NCBI GenBank assembly: GCA_002713685.1
Contig: PATX01000027.1
Span: 1-33,377, forward strand
Length of the DNA stretch: 33,377 nt
Source of the DNA: Opitutia bacterium
GTDB taxonomy: Bacteria; Verrucomicrobiota; Verrucomicrobiia; Opitutales; Seribacteraceae
Direction of reading: 5' to 3'
The notes beneath the pieces were generated by a model. That model was not told where the DNA came from. It did no database searches and saw nothing but the letters and a program-made list of their open reading frames with translations. The position numbers were made by a program, and so were the translations under genes. Below, one piece after another: positions 1 to 7,689 of this stretch (within the stretch, counting starts at the first letter, position 1; each line of letters opens with the position of its first letter).

Positions 1-31
1 ATATGTGGATTAATTCTTAAAGGAGATAAGG

Positions 32-1147
32 TTACGGATTAATAAATTTAAAAAATTTGTATCCTTTGAGAGCCTTGACTTTGACCAACTTATTTTTGTG
101 GAGACAAAATTGATAGTAAACAAGGTAAGATTCCGCAATCATCCCTGAAAGAGATTCAATTTCTGCTAAATTAAATCTTGCGGCATAAAATTCGAAGTTA
201 TTTTTTAATTCAGAGTAACGCTTAATTTTTAATCTCAGAACCCTTGCTAAGTGAAAAATTGCATTTAATGAATGCCTGACACATTCTTTATTTTTCGAAT
301 AAAACATTTGCTTGGTAAGCAGGAAAAAAGCCATACCTTTTGTCTCAGGCTTTGATAAACCGACCTTCAAAATTACATCCGCTTTTTTTTTGCCTTCAAT
401 TTTGAGACTTAATTGATAAAGTTCCAAAAAATATTTTTCATCATCAAAACCTGCTTCAAAACAGTCCTTCATTAGGTTCAAAGCATTTATTTCATTTTCC
501 TGTCTCAATTCAAGAAATGATAAAAGCAACTTCGCATGCGAGTTTCTCGATTCTATGGACAATACTTTTGAAAGAAGAGTGCGAATAAATTGAATAGTAT
601 CTTCAACTTCTTGCCCCTCAAAATCATCTCGGCAAAGAAAGAAAAAATCTGCCACTTGAACAAGGCAGTCCGCATCATCATTCATAAGATCTACGACAAG
701 CTCAAAATATTTTTTGGCATCTTCTATCAACCCATGCTTGAATTTGATTACAGCAATTTCAAGATAAAGTTGAGGGCTGGCTGAGTTTGTCGAAATGAGT
801 TGCTCGATGCTGAAAATTTTAAGTTTAGTATTCCCGTATATTGAAGAAATCTTTAAAGCGAGATGCAGAGTTTCAACATCTTTTGGGGCAAATTTTAAGG
901 CATCCTTTACAGTTTCCTCGGCACCTTTTTCATTAGGGAACTTTTCGAGCTGAATTAAGGCTTTTAAGTTTAAAAGTCTTGAATTCTTTAAACCATTGGA
1001 TAGTGACTCGTTTACTATTTCGAGTGCTTTATCTGGTTCCTTATTCCGATGGTAATATTCGGCTAAAAACACTCGTGCATCAACGAAATGAGGATTTATC
1101 TCAATACTTTTTTGAAGATGTTGAAGAGCCCTGGCTTCAGTTGACAT
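32..1147 (-). CDS. TPR-repeat protein (371 aa)
   Basis: Probably a cytoplasmic protein-interaction scaffold; no signal peptide or membrane segment is visible. TPR-type helix pairs are clear at the N-terminus (about residues 1-85, with the usual small residue plus I-N-P at the repeat end) and recur more weakly to about residue 270. The last 100 residues are basic and aromatic-rich, without TPR consensus and without a domain I recognise. The first 20 residues closely resemble the start of the next TPR gene (HLQK-SIEINP against HLQK-AIDLDP), so the two are probably diverged duplicates. It is the last gene of a four-gene minus-strand unit, 15 bases after its neighbour. The ATG at 1147 has no Shine-Dalgarno sequence. 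I cannot assign a partner; the neighbouring adenylate cyclase is a suggestion from context only. Confidence 0.85.
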   Translation of the reverse strand: MSTEARALQHLQKSIEINPHFVDARVFLAEYYHRNKEPDKALEIVNESLSNGLKNSRLLNLKALIQLEKFPNEKGAEETVKDALKFAPKDVETLHLALKISSIYGNTKLKIFSIEQLISTNSASPQLYLEIAVIKFKHGLIEDAKKYFELVVDLMNDDADCLVQVADFFFLCRDDFEGQEVEDTIQFIRTLLSKVLSIESRNSHAKLLLSFLELRQENEINALNLMKDCFEAGFDDEKYFLELYQLSLKIEGKKKADVILKVGLSKPETKGMAFFLLTKQMFYSKNKECVRHSLNAIFHLARVLRLKIKRYSELKNNFEFYAARFNLAEIESLSGMIAESYLVYYQFCLHKNKLVKVKALKGYKFFKFINP

Positions 1148-1162
1148 GTATAGTGAATAATC

Positions 1163-2716
1163 TTACCGGGATACTTTATTTTTCTGTGATTTTTTTTGGG
1201 GAGTGGCTATCTCTTTTTGGGCATTTTCATCCATTAGCAAAAGAGCTATTTGATAATGAGCTTCCGCAAAGTTCTTATTAAATTTTATGGCTTCTTCAAA
1301 GTTTTTTAGGGCCATGCTGTATTCTTTGTTGGTTACCTGCAGGATACCAAGTTTATAATAGGCTTTTGAAAAATTATTATCAATTTGTATGGCTTTTTCC
1401 AAGTGATGCCTTGCTTTCAGAATTTCTGGTTCTTGTGTAATAGAACCGTCTGATTTTAATTTTTCGCCTTTGGAAAGTAATTTTGCGAACCAATAGTGAC
1501 ATTCGGCAAGTTCCGGATTTATTTCAAGTGCAGTTTCATAGTTTCTGTACGCTTGAGAATATTCTGACGGGTTTGTTAAAATCTTACCCAAGTGGAAATA
1601 TGCGAGTACGAAATTTTGATCTAAATCAGTCGCCTTTTGAAAATGAAGCTTAGCTTCATTAAAATCTCCATGATTTACAGTATGATTACCTAATTCGAAA
1701 TAGGCTAGGGCGTATTCCGGATTAATTTCCAATGCTTTATAAAAATGCTTCTTTGCGAGAGAGGGGTCCTCATCACTCCTCATGATCATCGCGGTGTAAT
1801 AATGAGATTCCGCGTGGTTTGAATTAATCTTAATGGAAGTTTTGAAGTGAGAAAGTGCACCCTCTTCATTCCCCTCTAAATAAAGCATCACACCCAATCG
1901 GAAATGTGCTAGTTGGTTTTTGTCATAATAATCTATCGATAGTTGGAAATGCTTTTTAGCCTCCTTTTTCTTATTAGTGTGTTCCAAAACATGAGCATAG
2001 AGAAAGTGTGCCTTGGAGTATTCGGCATTGAGAGAAAGTGCCTTTTTAAGAATGTTTTCTGCTTTTTTGTGAAGGCTTTTCTGAACATAAATTCTACTCA
2101 GATTATAAAGTGATTTGTAGTGCTCAGGGTTAATTTCGAGAACTTTTTTGAAATGCGTTTCTGCCTCTTCTAAGTTTTGCTGATCAATGAGAGTGCCTTC
2201 TTTGTCGGTAGCTTTTCCTCCTAGATGAAGCTTTGCTAAATAATAATTGGCATCTAAAAAAGTTTCATCAATATCAAGTGCAGTTTCGTAATTCTTCTTA
2301 GCGTCATCGAAATCATCAGGACTGGTAAGTAGTTTTGCTTTATTGAAATAAGCACGGGCAAAATTTTGATCTATTTCTGTAACTTTATCAAAGTTGTTTT
2401 TTGCCTCTTCAATATCGTCAAGTTTGATGAGTAACAATCCGTAATTAAAATACGATTTTGCAAAATTCGGATTGATTTCCAAAGAATTGAGAAAGTGATT
2501 TCGTGATGACTCCAAATCATCATTTAACATTAGCATAATGGCCAATTCGCATTGTGCCTCTGCAAAATCTTCTCTCAAGTTTACGGCTTTTTGAAAATGA
2601 TCCAGAGCCCCATCGGAATCCCCGTCTTTTTTTAATAATAGACCGAGCTCATAGTAAGCATCTGCATAATTTGGATCCAAATCAATGGCTTTTTGAAGAT
2701 GTTGTTTGGCATCCAT
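1163..2716 (-). CDS. TPR protein made of a duplicated 250-residue block (517 aa)
   Basis: About 13 consecutive TPR units of 34 residues run from the first residue to about 500, followed by a short basic tail. No signal peptide, membrane segment or catalytic domain is visible, so it is most likely an intracellular scaffold. The protein is two copies of a seven-TPR block: residues offset by exactly 250 match, for example LEINP at 79 and 329, NYETAL at 142 and 392, GALxHF at 36 and 286. In both copies the fifth unit carries an inserted loop of similar length (about 166-182 and 416-432). It starts 6 bases after the adenylate cyclase stop codon, so it is surely co-transcribed with it. ATG at 2716, no Shine-Dalgarno. 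The TPR assignment is secure; the binding partner is unknown. Confidence 0.9.
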   Translation of the reverse strand: MDAKQHLQKAIDLDPNYADAYYELGLLLKKDGDSDGALDHFQKAVNLREDFAEAQCELAIMLMLNDDLESSRNHFLNSLEINPNFAKSYFNYGLLLIKLDDIEEAKNNFDKVTEIDQNFARAYFNKAKLLTSPDDFDDAKKNYETALDIDETFLDANYYLAKLHLGGKATDKEGTLIDQQNLEEAETHFKKVLEINPEHYKSLYNLSRIYVQKSLHKKAENILKKALSLNAEYSKAHFLYAHVLEHTNKKKEAKKHFQLSIDYYDKNQLAHFRLGVMLYLEGNEEGALSHFKTSIKINSNHAESHYYTAMIMRSDEDPSLAKKHFYKALEINPEYALAYFELGNHTVNHGDFNEAKLHFQKATDLDQNFVLAYFHLGKILTNPSEYSQAYRNYETALEINPELAECHYWFAKLLSKGEKLKSDGSITQEPEILKARHHLEKAIQIDNNFSKAYYKLGILQVTNKEYSMALKNFEEAIKFNKNFAEAHYQIALLLMDENAQKEIATPQKKSQKNKVSR

Positions 2717-2722
2717 GAAATC

Positions 2723-5008
2723 TTATTTGGTTGTCATCACCCAAACGCCATCCCAGTCCCCCTTGGGAGGATTCTTTTTCATGTGATCGCAGCGATCAAG
2801 ATATAGCTGGGCAGCTTTGTCGTTGGGATTATTTTTTTTCACATCCTTGAAAAGTTTGATTGCTTGATCCCACTTCCCCTCATTCCAAGATCTGTACCCG
2901 TCATTGAAAAGTCCCAATCCTTCTACCAAATTAGGATAACTGACATTGTCGTGAAAATCTAGAACTTCATATACGCCTACAGGCTCAGTCTTTCCCTTTA
3001 CAATTACATAATCTACTTGCCGGGTTCGATAAGTTGCTTTTACCGCGTTGTAGGTAAACTCACTAATTAAAATGTGGGCACCGTATTGTTTACATGCACT
3101 TTCAATTCTGGCTGCTAGGTTCACGCCGTCTCCAATAACTGTGTAGTCCATTCTTTTGGGTGAGCCAATATTTCCCGAGACAATGGAGTCTGTATTTATG
3201 CCCATACCATGATCAATGGGCATCTTTCCTTCGGTGGCCCTTTTGTCATTAAAAGTGTTCAAGTCTGTCATCATGCGGATTGCAGCTCTCACGGCCCTGT
3301 CAGGATCGTCGTCGTGAGGGACTGGTGTACCAAATATGCACATCATGGCATCGCCAATGAATTTATCGAGCATGCCGCCCTCATCCGTTATACAATCCAC
3401 CATGATTGTAAAATATTCGTTGAGGAGTTTAACTGTTCCTTGAGCACCCAATTCTTCAGTAATTGTAGTAAAGCTTCGCACATCCGAAAATAATACTGTG
3501 CCAATACTTTGCTTACCTCCCATAATATCATCGCTTTCACCTGCGTTCATCAGTTGGTCAGCCAGTTCAGGGTCCATATATCGAGACATCGTCGACTTCA
3601 TTCTCTTTTCAGAGCTTATATCCTCGATCATCAGCATCGTTCCCAAGTTTTCCTTTTTCTGACCTAAAAGGGGTAGCAAGGATACATTAACTGATAGTTT
3701 TTCTCCTTCCAAGGCAATTTCCGCATCCAGAAAATCTTCATCCTCTGTTACATCTTCAAGCTTGTTAATGAGCCACTCATTACGTTCTCCCAAGATTTCC
3801 TTTATAGGTTGCTCCAAAATTTCAGCTAGAATTGGCACTTGAAGTATTCTTAATCCGGCGGTGTTGCATGTTTTGACAATACCATTTTCATCAATTGTCA
3901 GGACCGCATCATGCATACTTGACAGGATACTTTCGGAGTAATTTTTCTGATTTTGGACATCATCGAATAGTTTGGCATTTTCAATGCCCATGGAGATCTG
4001 AGACGTAAATGCGGCTAATCTCTTTTCATCTTCAGCATTAAATGAACCTCCCCTTTTATTGAGAACCTGGCTTACACCAATTGTTTTGCCTTCCTTGTTA
4101 AACACAGGCATGCAAAGGATCGATCTTGTAAAAAATCCAGTTTGTTTATCAAAGCTTGGATTAAAGCGAAGATCTGCATAGGCATGAGGTATATTGACAG
4201 GTTTTGCCGAAGTGAAAACGGTGCCAGCAATACCCAGGTGATTTGGGAATTTAATGATGGATTTTTCGTCTAGACCCTCTCCAACTTCCGTGTACAGTTC
4301 GTTCGTTTTCTCATCATTAATAAAAAGAGTAGCTCGCTCACAATCCAGCATTGTGGAAATTGTAGTGATAATTTTTTGAAGAAGGGGAGTGAGTTCAAGC
4401 TCAGATGAAACTTGAGAAACAACATCCAGGAATTCCAATTCTTGTTTTCTTGCCGCTTCAATCTGTTCAACAATAATATTTCCTTGGATTGCAATCGCTG
4501 CCTGCTCAGTCATTGCTTCGAGCAAGTCCAGGTCTTCTTGTTCGAATTCGCCATCTATTTTGTTAAGAATCTGAGATACACCAATTTCTTCACCGGCAAT
4601 TGTACGTAGTGGTGCACAAAGAATGCTCTTCGTTCTAAATCCTGTTCTAACATCTACCGCCTTATTAAACCTTTCATCTTTATAGGCATCGTGGATGATA
4701 ACACCTTGGTTTTTTGAGAATACCCATCCAGCAACACCTTTAGTATTTAGAATCCGAATTTCCCGTCTAAAGTTGCCCTGTGCAATTCGCGAATATAATT
4801 CACCCGTTGAAGCATCATTAAGAAAAATAGTTCCTCTTTCCGCCCCAATGGTTGATGTTGTAATTTTAACAAGGGTTTCGAGTGCTTCATCCAGTGATTT
4901 TGTTTTAGCCAAGTCTGTTGTGACTTGGAGCAACATATCGGAGAAACGCTCCGTTCGTTTGGATTTAGCATTTTTAAAAGTTTTGTTTTTGTTATCCTCT
5001 TTAGTCAT
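2723..5008 (-). CDS. Class III adenylate cyclase, GAF-GAF-PAS-cyclase-TPR (CyaB1/CyaB2-like)
   Basis: Converts ATP to cyclic AMP; predicted soluble, as no membrane segment is seen. Domain order over 761 residues: GAF1 (about 40-178), GAF2 (about 205-345), PAS (about 362-465), class III cyclase catalytic domain (about 500-690), and a short TPR-like tail (about 705-750). Catalytic residues are all present: metal-binding D509 (FSDVRSF) and D553 (IGDAMM), adenine-contacting K549 and D621, and transition-state N630 and R634 (NLAAR). This marks an active adenylate rather than guanylate cyclase. GAF2 has the complete NKFDE signature (N317, K318, F323, D327, E328) typical of cyclic-nucleotide-binding GAF domains; GAF1 has it with Leu at the last position. 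The same architecture occurs in Anabaena CyaB1/CyaB2, where GAF binds cAMP and activates the enzyme. The start overlaps the upstream coiled-coil gene by 8 bases. Feedback activation by cAMP is inferred. Confidence 0.95.
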   Translation of the reverse strand: MTKEDNKNKTFKNAKSKRTERFSDMLLQVTTDLAKTKSLDEALETLVKITTSTIGAERGTIFLNDASTGELYSRIAQGNFRREIRILNTKGVAGWVFSKNQGVIIHDAYKDERFNKAVDVRTGFRTKSILCAPLRTIAGEEIGVSQILNKIDGEFEQEDLDLLEAMTEQAAIAIQGNIIVEQIEAARKQELEFLDVVSQVSSELELTPLLQKIITTISTMLDCERATLFINDEKTNELYTEVGEGLDEKSIIKFPNHLGIAGTVFTSAKPVNIPHAYADLRFNPSFDKQTGFFTRSILCMPVFNKEGKTIGVSQVLNKRGGSFNAEDEKRLAAFTSQISMGIENAKLFDDVQNQKNYSESILSSMHDAVLTIDENGIVKTCNTAGLRILQVPILAEILEQPIKEILGERNEWLINKLEDVTEDEDFLDAEIALEGEKLSVNVSLLPLLGQKKENLGTMLMIEDISSEKRMKSTMSRYMDPELADQLMNAGESDDIMGGKQSIGTVLFSDVRSFTTITEELGAQGTVKLLNEYFTIMVDCITDEGGMLDKFIGDAMMCIFGTPVPHDDDPDRAVRAAIRMMTDLNTFNDKRATEGKMPIDHGMGINTDSIVSGNIGSPKRMDYTVIGDGVNLAARIESACKQYGAHILISEFTYNAVKATYRTRQVDYVIVKGKTEPVGVYEVLDFHDNVSYPNLVEGLGLFNDGYRSWNEGKWDQAIKLFKDVKKNNPNDKAAQLYLDRCDHMKKNPPKGDWDGVWVMTTK

Positions 5009-7586
5009 TTTCTAGTCTTGCTCGAATTTCGATAATAGTTTTTTGCAAATGATCAATTTCTTTAGTGTACGCTTTTCCTTCTTTTTGTAGATTATACTCA
5101 TAGAGTTTCCCTTTTTCATCAAGCTCTGTTCTTAGAGAGCCGACCATTCTTTTAAAATGGCTAATTTCATTATTTTGGGAGGCGGTAGCTATTTGAATAT
5201 CACTTTGTTTACGATTTTCACTCTGTTCGATGTATTCCCTCAATGAGGAGATGGTTTGCCTGAGGGTATTGATTTCCCTGGATGTCAGAGAGTGAACTCT
5301 TTGGACCTCGTCCTTGGTATTATTTTGGATATTTTCAATTTTCCCCCGTAATTCGACAATAGTTTTTCTTAGGCTATCATTTTCAGAATTACTTTTAGCA
5401 ACTGCATCTTGAACTGCGGCACTTCTTTCAAGGGAGGCTTTTTCAAGGTTTTCCCTTAACTCTGTTAGATTTTTTTTCAGTTGATTAATTTCGTTATTAT
5501 ATTTCGCAGAAATTTTTATTTCCAAATCATCCTTATCATTAATTAATCGTTCGCACTTTTCTCTAGTCTCAATGAGAGAATTCTGTAGTGATTTAATTTC
5601 CATAATAAATTTATTGGAAATTTCATGCTCTATTTCCTCTTTAGATATAACCGACTCTTCAAGTTCAGTCCTTATATCTTCGATGGTCTTCTTGTAAGAT
5701 CTTATTTCAGATTCTTTTTTGGCGGCTAATCGTTGCTCTTTATCGGATGCATTGGCTTCAGCCCGTTCGAGTTTTTCGCGTAGATTTTCAATAGAGGCTT
5801 TCAGTTGAGTAGCTTCGAGTTGATAACTAGATACTGCCTCCTGTATTTTCTTGTCTTTTTCATTTTGAGAGTTGTCTAGTTCTTCCCTCAATTTTGATAT
5901 GGTGGATTTTAAAGATGTTATCTCAGTTTGGTATTTGAGCTCTGCTCGTTGAACTTTTTCTTCGGAATTTACTTTTTCAGAGTCAAATTTTTCTCTTACT
6001 GAAAAAAGGGTTTTTTTAAGTTGAATAATTTCCTGATTAGACTGTGCGAATGACTTTTCGACGGCAGCTTCCTTCTCCAAGTCTTTTTCTTCAAGGTTTT
6101 GTCTTAATTCAGCAATTGAATCCTTAAATTGCTGAAGTCGTTGATTTCCTTCAGCTGTAATTTTCTGAATTCTATCGTCAGACTTACTTTGTTGCTGCTC
6201 AAGTCTTTCCCTGAGCATCCCTAGGGATTTTTTTAATTGATTGATTTCGTTGTAGGATTTTGCCTCAGTTTTTTGAACCGCTACTTCTTTTTCGTTTTTT
6301 GCTTGTTCGAGTTCCTCCCGAATTTCTGAAATGGTTAACTTGAGGGCATGGATTTCCATCTCATGGAAGGCTTTAGCTTTTTGAATTGATGCGTCTTTTC
6401 TGCTATGAATGTCTTCGATATTAATTCGAAGTGAATGGATCGTTTGCTTTAGTTGTTTTTTTTCAGCTTCGATTCCTGTTATTACCTGCTGAATTTCATC
6501 TTCCTTTTCAATTTTTGCTTGTTCAAGGTTTTGCCTAAGTTCAGCGATTCCAATCTGAAGGTTTTTAATTTCTGAGTTTCTCGCCGCAGTCGCTTTTTGG
6601 ATAAGTTCGGTTTCCTCATTCTTTACTCTTTCGAGCTTGTTTCGAGTGTTTACAAGAGAAGTTTTTAAACTCTTTATTTCAGTTGCATTTTCACGGCGAG
6701 CCTGCTGCACCGCATCTTGTTTTTTCGACTCTTCTTTATCGAGTTCTAGACGTAAGGACTCGATGTTTTTCTTAAGTTCTTCAATTTCGATCCTACTCGC
6801 CCGCTCTGCTTTCTGAGCCTTTTCATCTGCTTTATTTATTAAAAAATCTATATTCTGTCTAGCCTGCGAGAGAGATTGTTGAAGTTGTAGAATTTCGTTC
6901 GCCTTCTCTGACTTAACAGACTGTACGTCATCTTGTTTTCTGCTTTCATTTTTTTCCAATTCATCACGAAGTTCTGAAACTAGTTTTTGAAGAGAAATAA
7001 CTTCTTTCTGATAAGAAGCATGAACTTTTTGGACATCGTCCGCCCTTTGTGCATTCGAGTTGGTTAACTTTTCCCGCAAATCGATTGAAGATTTTCGAAG
7101 TTGTGCGATCTCTGAGCTATATTGAACCTCAATTTTTTGAGTAATATTTGCTTTCTCAATCTTCGCGGATTCGAGATTCTCTCGTAATCCGGAGATATTG
7201 AGCTTCAATTGTTCAATCTCTTGGAGGTTCTTTTGGTTTCTGGTCTGGGACTCTTCAGAAAAATTGATTTCCTGCAGTTCCAACTGGTTCCTCAGTTGAT
7301 TTATAATTAATTTGGTTTGATTTTGCTCGTTGGCGGAATTTCTCTTTATCTTTTGATTTTCCGTATCGTGGTCATGCTTTATTGTTTCGAGAGATTTCCT
7401 CAGTGAATGAATGGTATTTTGGAACTGTTTTTTCTCTTGCTCATGCAACTGTATGACAACCTGAGATTGATCCTCATGTTCTGATTGTTTCTTTTCAAGT
7501 TCTAGTCTTATGACATTAAGTGTCTGCTTAAGAAACTTATTTTCAGCTTCTAATAAATCTGAACTGCCGGGTATGGGGTGGGGCAT
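5001..7586 (-). CDS. Giant regular coiled-coil protein with 23.5 repeats of 36 residues
   Basis: An 861-residue, almost entirely helical, highly charged protein. After 14 leading residues (with two prolines) it consists of 23 complete 36-residue units without any insertion or deletion, plus a 24th unit cut at 19 residues. Unit consensus by eye: E-I-x-x-L-K-x-[ST]-I-x-x-L-R-E-x-L-E, then a charged second half with V/I-Q near position 27-28. There is no signal peptide, membrane segment or globular domain, so it is likely a cytoplasmic rod; at 0.15 nm per residue a continuous helix would be roughly 125 nm. It is the first gene of the minus-strand unit and overlaps the cyclase gene by 8 bases. 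No Shine-Dalgarno precedes ATG 7586, and a promoter-like pair sits only 11 bases upstream. Could be a cytoskeletal or scaffold filament; function is not known. Confidence 0.88.
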   Translation of the reverse strand: MPHPIPGSSDLLEAENKFLKQTLNVIRLELEKKQSEHEDQSQVVIQLHEQEKKQFQNTIHSLRKSLETIKHDHDTENQKIKRNSANEQNQTKLIINQLRNQLELQEINFSEESQTRNQKNLQEIEQLKLNISGLRENLESAKIEKANITQKIEVQYSSEIAQLRKSSIDLREKLTNSNAQRADDVQKVHASYQKEVISLQKLVSELRDELEKNESRKQDDVQSVKSEKANEILQLQQSLSQARQNIDFLINKADEKAQKAERASRIEIEELKKNIESLRLELDKEESKKQDAVQQARRENATEIKSLKTSLVNTRNKLERVKNEETELIQKATAARNSEIKNLQIGIAELRQNLEQAKIEKEDEIQQVITGIEAEKKQLKQTIHSLRINIEDIHSRKDASIQKAKAFHEMEIHALKLTISEIREELEQAKNEKEVAVQKTEAKSYNEINQLKKSLGMLRERLEQQQSKSDDRIQKITAEGNQRLQQFKDSIAELRQNLEEKDLEKEAAVEKSFAQSNQEIIQLKKTLFSVREKFDSEKVNSEEKVQRAELKYQTEITSLKSTISKLREELDNSQNEKDKKIQEAVSSYQLEATQLKASIENLREKLERAEANASDKEQRLAAKKESEIRSYKKTIEDIRTELEESVISKEEIEHEISNKFIMEIKSLQNSLIETREKCERLINDKDDLEIKISAKYNNEINQLKKNLTELRENLEKASLERSAAVQDAVAKSNSENDSLRKTIVELRGKIENIQNNTKDEVQRVHSLTSREINTLRQTISSLREYIEQSENRKQSDIQIATASQNNEISHFKRMVGSLRTELDEKGKLYEYNLQKEGKAYTKEIDHLQKTIIEIRARLEND
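5061..7544 (-). repeat. 23 tandem 108-bp coding repeats (36-residue coiled-coil unit)
   Basis: Residues 15-842 of the coiled-coil gene split exactly into 23 units of 36 codons, with a partial 24th at 5004-5060. The units are well diverged at the DNA level, so this is an old, selected protein repeat and not a recent slippage array. The phase is never broken. The most constant positions are E1, I2, L5, I/L9, L12, R13, L16. Confidence 0.85.
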
Positions 7587-7596
7587 GTATGTTAAA

Positions 7597-7624
7597 ATAT
7601 TAATTTCTCAGGTCCTATTGTAAA
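7597..7624 (-). promoter_or_regulatory. Putative sigma-70-type promoter of the coiled-coil/cyclase/TPR unit
   Basis: On the minus strand a TTTACA -35 element (7619-7624) lies 16 bases from a TAATAT -10 element (7597-7602). The predicted transcript start, about 7590, is 4 bases before the ATG at 7586, which would give a nearly leaderless message. Hexamer matches are 5/6 and 4/6, so chance occurrence in A+T-rich DNA is possible. Confidence 0.4.
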
Positions 7625-7641
7625 CCCTTTACTTGACAGGA

Positions 7642-7670
7642 TTGTGCTTGCCAAAATTTCGTTCTGTAAT
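7642..7670 (+). promoter_or_regulatory. Possible promoter of the lipoprotein gene
   Basis: TTGTGC (7642-7647) and TGTAAT (7665-7670) are separated by 17 bases, with a predicted start about 13 bases before the ATG at 7690. A TTGACA (7633-7638) lies just upstream but has no good partner at the right distance. The -35 is a weak match (3/6). The region is shared with the divergent promoter of the coiled-coil gene. Confidence 0.25.
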
Positions 7671-7689
7671 TTGTCTAAATGTGATTTTG

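Noticed and set aside
7633-7689. TTG at 7633 as start of the lipoprotein gene
   Set aside because: It would bury the signal peptide behind 19 non-conserved-looking residues, and the TTG lies in a TTGACA that could itself be a promoter element.
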